Source of the DNA: Candidatus Hydrogenedentota bacterium | Lineage (GTDB): Bacteria > Hydrogenedentota > Hydrogenedentia > Hydrogenedentiales > CAITNO01 | Assembly: GCA_903922535.1 (NCBI GenBank) | Contig: CAIXUF010000225.1 | Coordinates: forward strand, 1 to 10,559 | Direction of reading: 5' to 3' | Length of the DNA: 10,559 nt | In this document: positions 7,318 through 10,559 of the stretch, piece after piece | Position numbering within the stretch: the first letter of the stretch is position 1 | How the letters are laid out: every line of letters begins with the position of its first letter | Notes under the pieces: generated by a model | Database searches by the model: none | What the model was told of the DNA's origin: nothing | Seen by the model: the letters and a program-made list of their open reading frames with translations, nothing else | Program-made: the position numbers and the translations under genes

Positions 7318-8382
7318 ATGTTTCTCGGTGTCAGCACATTAACAGAGCGCGGCCGGTCGGACCGGTTCATGGATGACCGAATCGAGCTGCGTTTCCTGCA
7401 GCACGCGCTCCACGCGGTCCGTCAGTTGGACCCCGATCTGCGCATGCTTCTGTTCACGGACCCCGGCACGCATGATGCCTTTCCAGAGTATGAACGGGTC
7501 TGCATCGAGGGTCGGCGTCCGGCCCTTTTTGGCGGGCGCGGGGCGCTTGTTGCCCAGGCCGCGCGACGTCGCGGTCTGGACACGGTGCTTGCCCCGATGT
7601 CCTGTCCACTCCCACCCCACCAATCCTTCATGCAACTCCTCTTCCTGACGGACCTTGTCTTTTTGGGCATGGTCAACGGCCGTGAAACCCGCACCCCTGA
7701 CCGTCTCCCCCGAAACACCCGCAAGGCGCTGCGCGCGTCCGGCGGTCTGTTGTGCACCTCCCATGCGCTGCAAAAGTCATGCACCGCGCGCCTGGGGCTT
7801 GGCATGGAACGAATCTATGTCGCCCCGCCGGGGGTGTCCGAGCTCTTTCAGGAGGATCTCGCGCCCCTTGCCGAGCCGCCCTATGGCGTGTTCCCCATCA
7901 ACCGGTACACGCTCCCCTGTCTTCCCGCGCTCCGCGAGGCCCTGCAAAAGCGTCCCGAACTCTTTCCCCCGCTGATCGTCGTGCTGGGGCCCTCGACGCC
8001 CCAGGAGCCCGAGGATTGGGGCTGTGGAATCATACGCATCGAACGCTGTCCCGACGCGGTGCTTGCATCCCTCATGCGCCACGCCGACCTCCTCCTTTAC
8101 CCCGCCGTTGACGATGGCTGCGGCATGGCCGTTGTGGAGTCGCTGCGCGCCGGAACGCCCGTGCTCACGGCCCGCACCGGAGCCCCCGCGGAATGGGGAG
8201 GCAGCGTGCCTGCCTATTGCGACCCCGAAAACGCGACCTCCATCATTCAGGCAATGCGGCGCTTTCAGGACGAGACCCCATCCGAACGGGGGGACAGGAT
8301 GACCATGGGCCGCGGTTCGGCCAGTGAGGCCACCTGGGAACGCTGCGCGTGGAAAATTCTGGCCGCCCTAAAGCACACATGA
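7318..8382 (+). CDS. Glycosyltransferase, GT4-like (GT-B fold)
   Basis: This 354-residue protein resembles GT-B retaining glycosyltransferases of family GT4. The acceptor half ends with a typical switch: a CTSHAL segment (146-151) followed by YVAPPGVSELF (167-177), the usual 'xPPGVxxxF' linker. The donor half has DLLLYPA (257-263), then D266-GCGMAVV-E274 and SLRAGTPVLT, matching the EX7E region, but with Asp in place of the first Glu. The usual Arg...Lys pair after the linker is incomplete: Arg196 is present, but the expected Lys is not evident. No signal peptide or membrane segment is seen, so it probably acts on the cytoplasmic face. The start is the only ATG after an in-frame stop at 7288-7290; no strong ribosome binding site is visible, so coupling to the preceding gene is possible. 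Donor and acceptor are unknown. Confidence 0.82.
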   Translation: MFLGVSTLTERGRSDRFMDDRIELRFLQHALHAVRQLDPDLRMLLFTDPGTHDAFPEYERVCIEGRRPALFGGRGALVAQAARRRGLDTVLAPMSCPLPPHQSFMQLLFLTDLVFLGMVNGRETRTPDRLPRNTRKALRASGGLLCTSHALQKSCTARLGLGMERIYVAPPGVSELFQEDLAPLAEPPYGVFPINRYTLPCLPALREALQKRPELFPPLIVVLGPSTPQEPEDWGCGIIRIERCPDAVLASLMRHADLLLYPAVDDGCGMAVVESLRAGTPVLTARTGAPAEWGGSVPAYCDPENATSIIQAMRRFQDETPSERGDRMTMGRGSASEATWERCAWKILAALKHT

Positions 8383-8409
8383 CAAGTTCGGCCGCGCGCC
8401 ACTGCTAAC

Positions 8410-8459
8410 CACATAAACAGAACGGCGGCGGCATCAGGAGAACCCGAACACCGCCGCCG
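8410..8459 (-). terminator. GC-rich hairpin between convergent genes, likely serC terminator
   Basis: CGGCGGCGG (8423-8431) and CCGCCGCCG (8451-8459) form a perfect 9-bp stem with a 19-base loop. On the reverse strand it follows the serC stop by 26 bases and is trailed by TTCTGTTTATG, a broken T-run, so it can end serC transcription. On the forward strand no T-run follows, so it would at most slow or protect the glycosyltransferase transcript. Confidence 0.55.
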
Positions 8460-8485
8460 AAGTGAATACTTTCCTTGAGCCGCTT

Positions 8486-9574
8486 CTACCCGTCGGTCCG
8501 CTGAAATTCGAGCATGAAGTCGCGCAGGGCCTGGGCCCCTTCCACCGGCATGGCATTGTAGATGGAGGCGCGGCACCCGCCCACGGAACGGTGGCCTTTC
8601 AGCCCGTCCAAACCGGCCTTCGTCGCCTGCTCGATGAAAAGCTTCTCCTGATCCTCATTCCCAACACGGAAAGTGACGTTCATCTTGGAACGGTGGGCCT
8701 TCTCGGCATGGCCGCGATAGAAACCGCCGCTGTTGTCAATGGCGTCATAGAGCAGCGCGGCCTTCTTCTCGTTGATTTCCGCGATCTTTTCCAGACCGCC
8801 AATTTCATTCCGGAGCCATTTCACAACCAGCCCGATGACGTAAATGGTGAATGTGGAAGGCGTGTTGTAGAGGGAGTCGTTCTCAACCATCACCTTGTAG
8901 TCCAGAAGGGCGGGCAATCCTTCAGGCACGCGCTCGAGCATGTCATTGCGCAGAATCACCACCGCCGTCCCGGACGGCCCCACATTCTTCTGGGCCCCGG
9001 CGTAAATCATGGCGTACTTGTTCGCGGCGATCGGGCGTGAAAGGAAATCGGACGACGCGTCGCACAGTAGGGCCTTGCCCTTGACATCCGGTTCCGTAAC
9101 CGTCTGAATCCCGTGAATGGTCTCGTTGGAGGTGAAATGCACGTACTCAGCCGCGGGGTCCAGATCCAGCTCACTGTCCTCGGGCATGCGGATGAAGTTG
9201 TCCGCTTTTCCCGACCAAACGGCGCGCGTAGTGCCAAAGCGCTGCGCATCCTTCATGGCTTTGCTCGACCAGGAACCCACATGGGTGTAGTCGGCCGTCT
9301 TACCCGCCAGGAAGTTCATGGCCAGCATGGTGAACTGAAGTGTCGCACCACCGGGCGTAAAGAGCACATGGTAGTCGTCGGACAGGTTCAGGAGCGCCTT
9401 AATGTCCGCCTTGGCCTCGCCCAGAATCTTGGCGAACGCCTTGGAACGGTGGCTAATCTCCATTACCGACGCGCCCGCGCCGGGATAGCAAAGAAGTTCG
9501 GCCTGCGCCTGCTCCAGCACGGACAGTGGCAGTGTGGCCGGTCCGGCGGAAAAATTAAACACCCGTTCCGTCAT
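8486..9574 (-). CDS. serC: Phosphoserine aminotransferase
   Basis: SerC is a PLP enzyme that converts 3-phosphohydroxypyruvate and glutamate to O-phosphoserine and 2-oxoglutarate in serine synthesis. It also serves the matching step of pyridoxal phosphate synthesis in many bacteria. The 362 residues match the family length. The N terminus FNFSAGPATLP (6-16) is diagnostic. His41-Arg42 correspond to the substrate-phosphate site, PGGAT (74-78) and Trp102 to the PLP pocket, Asp172 to the pyridine-nitrogen contact, and Lys196 in GAQKNVGPSG forms the Schiff base. The ATG at 9574 was chosen because AAGGAG (9588-9583) lies 8 bases upstream. The ATG six bases earlier is too close to it, and one at 9598 lies beyond it. 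It is transcribed alone, divergently from adk and convergently with the glycosyltransferase gene. serA and serB are not in the window. Confidence 0.97.
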   Translation of the reverse strand: MTERVFNFSAGPATLPLSVLEQAQAELLCYPGAGASVMEISHRSKAFAKILGEAKADIKALLNLSDDYHVLFTPGGATLQFTMLAMNFLAGKTADYTHVGSWSSKAMKDAQRFGTTRAVWSGKADNFIRMPEDSELDLDPAAEYVHFTSNETIHGIQTVTEPDVKGKALLCDASSDFLSRPIAANKYAMIYAGAQKNVGPSGTAVVILRNDMLERVPEGLPALLDYKVMVENDSLYNTPSTFTIYVIGLVVKWLRNEIGGLEKIAEINEKKAALLYDAIDNSGGFYRGHAEKAHRSKMNVTFRVGNEDQEKLFIEQATKAGLDGLKGHRSVGGCRASIYNAMPVEGAQALRDFMLEFQRTDG

Positions 9575-9608
9575 ACTCATGTCTCCTTGATTGTGCACTC
9601 GTTGAACG

Positions 9609-9637
9609 CGGGGCCATTTGTTGACAAACCTGCCCCG
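9609..9637 (-). promoter_or_regulatory. Two-tier hairpin in the serC leader
   Basis: CGGGGC (9609-9614) and GCCCCG (9632-9637) form an outer 6-bp stem around an inner repeat TTTGT (9617-9621) / ACAAA (9624-9628), separated by small internal loops. It sits about 35 bases upstream of the serC start codon inside the predicted leader. It may be an operator-like dyad or an mRNA structure; the pairing is visible, the function is not. Confidence 0.3.
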
Positions 9638-9684
9638 GACCGAAAAGGCCGCCCGAGTGAGCGGACACCCAATAACAGGCCACT

Positions 9685-9714
9685 ATTGTACACGATCACG
9701 CAGTCCGACCCCAA
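9685..9714 (-). promoter_or_regulatory. Candidate serC promoter
   Basis: On the reverse strand TTGGGG (9714-9709) and TACAAT (9690-9685, five of six consensus positions) are separated by 18 bases. Transcription would start near 9678, leaving a leader of about 100 bases before the ATG at 9574. The -10 is good and the -35 weak. Confidence 0.4.
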
Positions 9715-9757
9715 ACCGCCGCATCGCGCAAATGCCGGGAAGCGGGCACATTGGATG

Positions 9758-9766
9758 TGTTATACT
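9758..9766 (+). promoter_or_regulatory. Extended -10 promoter of adk
   Basis: TGT followed by TATACT forms an extended -10 element nearly identical to that of sat. No convincing -35 box lies at 16-18 bases upstream. Transcription would start near 9773, giving a leader of about 78 bases that begins with a possible small hairpin (GGGA 9776-9779 with TCCC 9784-9787). Confidence 0.45.
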
Positions 9767-9850
9767 TGCCCAACGGGGATTTGTCCCTATTCGTCCTTCG
9801 GTCAACCAAATCAACCTTGGCGTCTTTGGCGCCATCAGAAAGGATCGGCA

Positions 9851-10492
9851 ATGGGATTCCGAATTGTCATGCTCGGCGCACCGGGCGCTGGAAAGGGCAC
9901 GCAGGCCGTGCGCATGGCCCAGGAACTGAAAGTTCCGCACATTTCCACGGGCGACATCTTCCGCAAGAACCTCAAGGATGGCACCCCGCTCGGACTGAAG
10001 GTCCAGGGATATCTGAACACCGGCGGGTTGGTGCCCGATGAACTCACCTGCGAGATCGTGGCGGACAGACTCACCTGGGAAGACTGCACGGCCGGCTACA
10101 TTCTGGACGGATTCCCCCGCTCCATCCCCCAGGCCGAAATGCTGACGGCGTTTCTGGCGAAGCGCGGCGAAAAGATCGACGCGGCCATCAACATCGACGT
10201 GCCGGATGCGGAAATTGTCGACCGCCTGAGTGCGCGGCGCAGCGACCCCGAGACCGGCGCCATCTACAACCTCAAGTTCAGCCTGCCGCCGGCGGAAGTG
10301 GCCGCCCGGCTCATACAGCGCGAAGACGACAAGGCCGAGACCGTTCTCAACCGGCTGCTCACCTATCATGAGACCACGGAGCCCATCATTTCCTACTACG
10401 AAGATCAAGGTGTCCTGAAAGACGTGAGCGGTGCGAACGCGACGCCGGACAGCGTCTTTGCCCAGGTTCTTGAGGTTCTGAAGACCCTCTGA
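9851..10492 (+). CDS. adk: Adenylate kinase
   Basis: Adenylate kinase interconverts ATP + AMP and two ADP in the cytoplasm and is normally essential. The 213 residues fit the long bacterial form. The P-loop GAPGAGKGT spans 9-17, the AMP-binding region includes STGDIFR (32-38), and DGFPR (86-90) is the family signature. Arg125, Arg157 and Arg168 fall at the expected phosphate-binding positions. The LID (about 130-165) is of the long type but lacks the four-cysteine zinc site. The ATG at 9851 has AAAGGA (9839-9844) 6 bases upstream. The reading frame stays open far upstream across the serC antisense strand, but family length and the ribosome binding site fix the start. It is alone between its own promoter and terminator; no ribosomal-protein or secY context, common around adk in other bacteria, is seen here. 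Confidence 0.97.
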   Translation: MGFRIVMLGAPGAGKGTQAVRMAQELKVPHISTGDIFRKNLKDGTPLGLKVQGYLNTGGLVPDELTCEIVADRLTWEDCTAGYILDGFPRSIPQAEMLTAFLAKRGEKIDAAINIDVPDAEIVDRLSARRSDPETGAIYNLKFSLPPAEVAARLIQREDDKAETVLNRLLTYHETTEPIISYYEDQGVLKDVSGANATPDSVFAQVLEVLKTL

Positions 10493-10517
10493 TCCGGCCA
10501 ATAACGCACCGGTAATG

Positions 10518-10554
10518 CGCGCCGCGATGAACATTTCATCGCGGCGCGTTGTTT
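10518..10554 (+). terminator. Rho-independent terminator of adk
   Basis: A perfect 14-bp stem (10518-10531 with 10535-10548) closes a CAT triloop and is followed by TTGTTT (10549-10554). It starts 25 bases after the adk stop codon, a strong intrinsic terminator that marks the end of the transcript. Confidence 0.9.
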
Positions 10555-10559
10555 GAGAT

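Noticed and set aside
8423..8459. GGC/GCC triplet runs as a repeat array
   Set aside because: They are simply the two arms of one hairpin between convergent genes; there are no further copies or spacers.
9113..9850. Frame in phase with adk and open for 246 codons upstream, which could be read as a long N-terminal extension
   Set aside because: It overlaps serC in antisense, its composition is noise, and adk has a proper ribosome binding site and family length from 9851.

Overview
This is a bacterial chromosomal window, GC-rich, with Shine-Dalgarno-type ribosome binding sites in front of most genes, rho-independent terminators and a tRNA gene that encodes its own CCA end. The gene content (a secreted multidomain glycoside hydrolase, a membrane-anchored SGNH hydrolase, single-chain ATP sulfurylase and ordinary housekeeping enzymes) would suit a polysaccharide-degrading bacterium of the PVC/Hydrogenedentota kind. 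That assignment is an impression from protein style, not a demonstrated placement.

Layout. 1-232 holds no gene I can defend. 233-1825 (+) is a membrane-anchored SGNH/GDSL hydrolase with a GTG start. 1949-2025 (-) is tRNA-Arg(CCG), with its promoter at 2039-2068. 2156-5548 (+) is a large exported protein with an amidotransferase-like part, beta-sandwich domains and a clan GH-A type barrel. 2026-2155 serves as a divergent promoter region for these two. A strong terminator at 5679-5712 separates the hydrolase from a three-gene transcription unit: sat (5810-6973), an unrecognised 100-residue protein (6992-7294) and a GT4-like glycosyltransferase (7318-8382), with gaps of 18 and 23 bases. A GC-rich hairpin lies between this unit and convergent serC (9574-8486, -). 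serC and adk (9851-10492, +) diverge from a shared 276-base intergenic region, and adk ends at a perfect 14-bp terminator hairpin.

How the genes fit together. The SGNH hydrolase and the glycoside hydrolase both look like envelope or extracellular carbohydrate enzymes: possible de-esterification and glycan cleavage or processing. sat makes adenylyl sulfate. Its co-transcription with a glycosyltransferase hints at sulfated-glycan metabolism, but no APS kinase, APS reductase or sulfotransferase is visible, so this stays inference. serC (serine and PLP precursor synthesis) and adk (adenylate balance) are housekeeping genes.

No CRISPR array, transposon, phage gene or obviously new defence system is present. 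The most interesting items are the 100-residue orphan in the sat operon, a 25-bp dyad exactly at the predicted sat transcription start, phased CATCGC repeats around the hydrolase promoter, the composite hydrolase itself, and the glycosyltransferase with a weakened donor-site motif.
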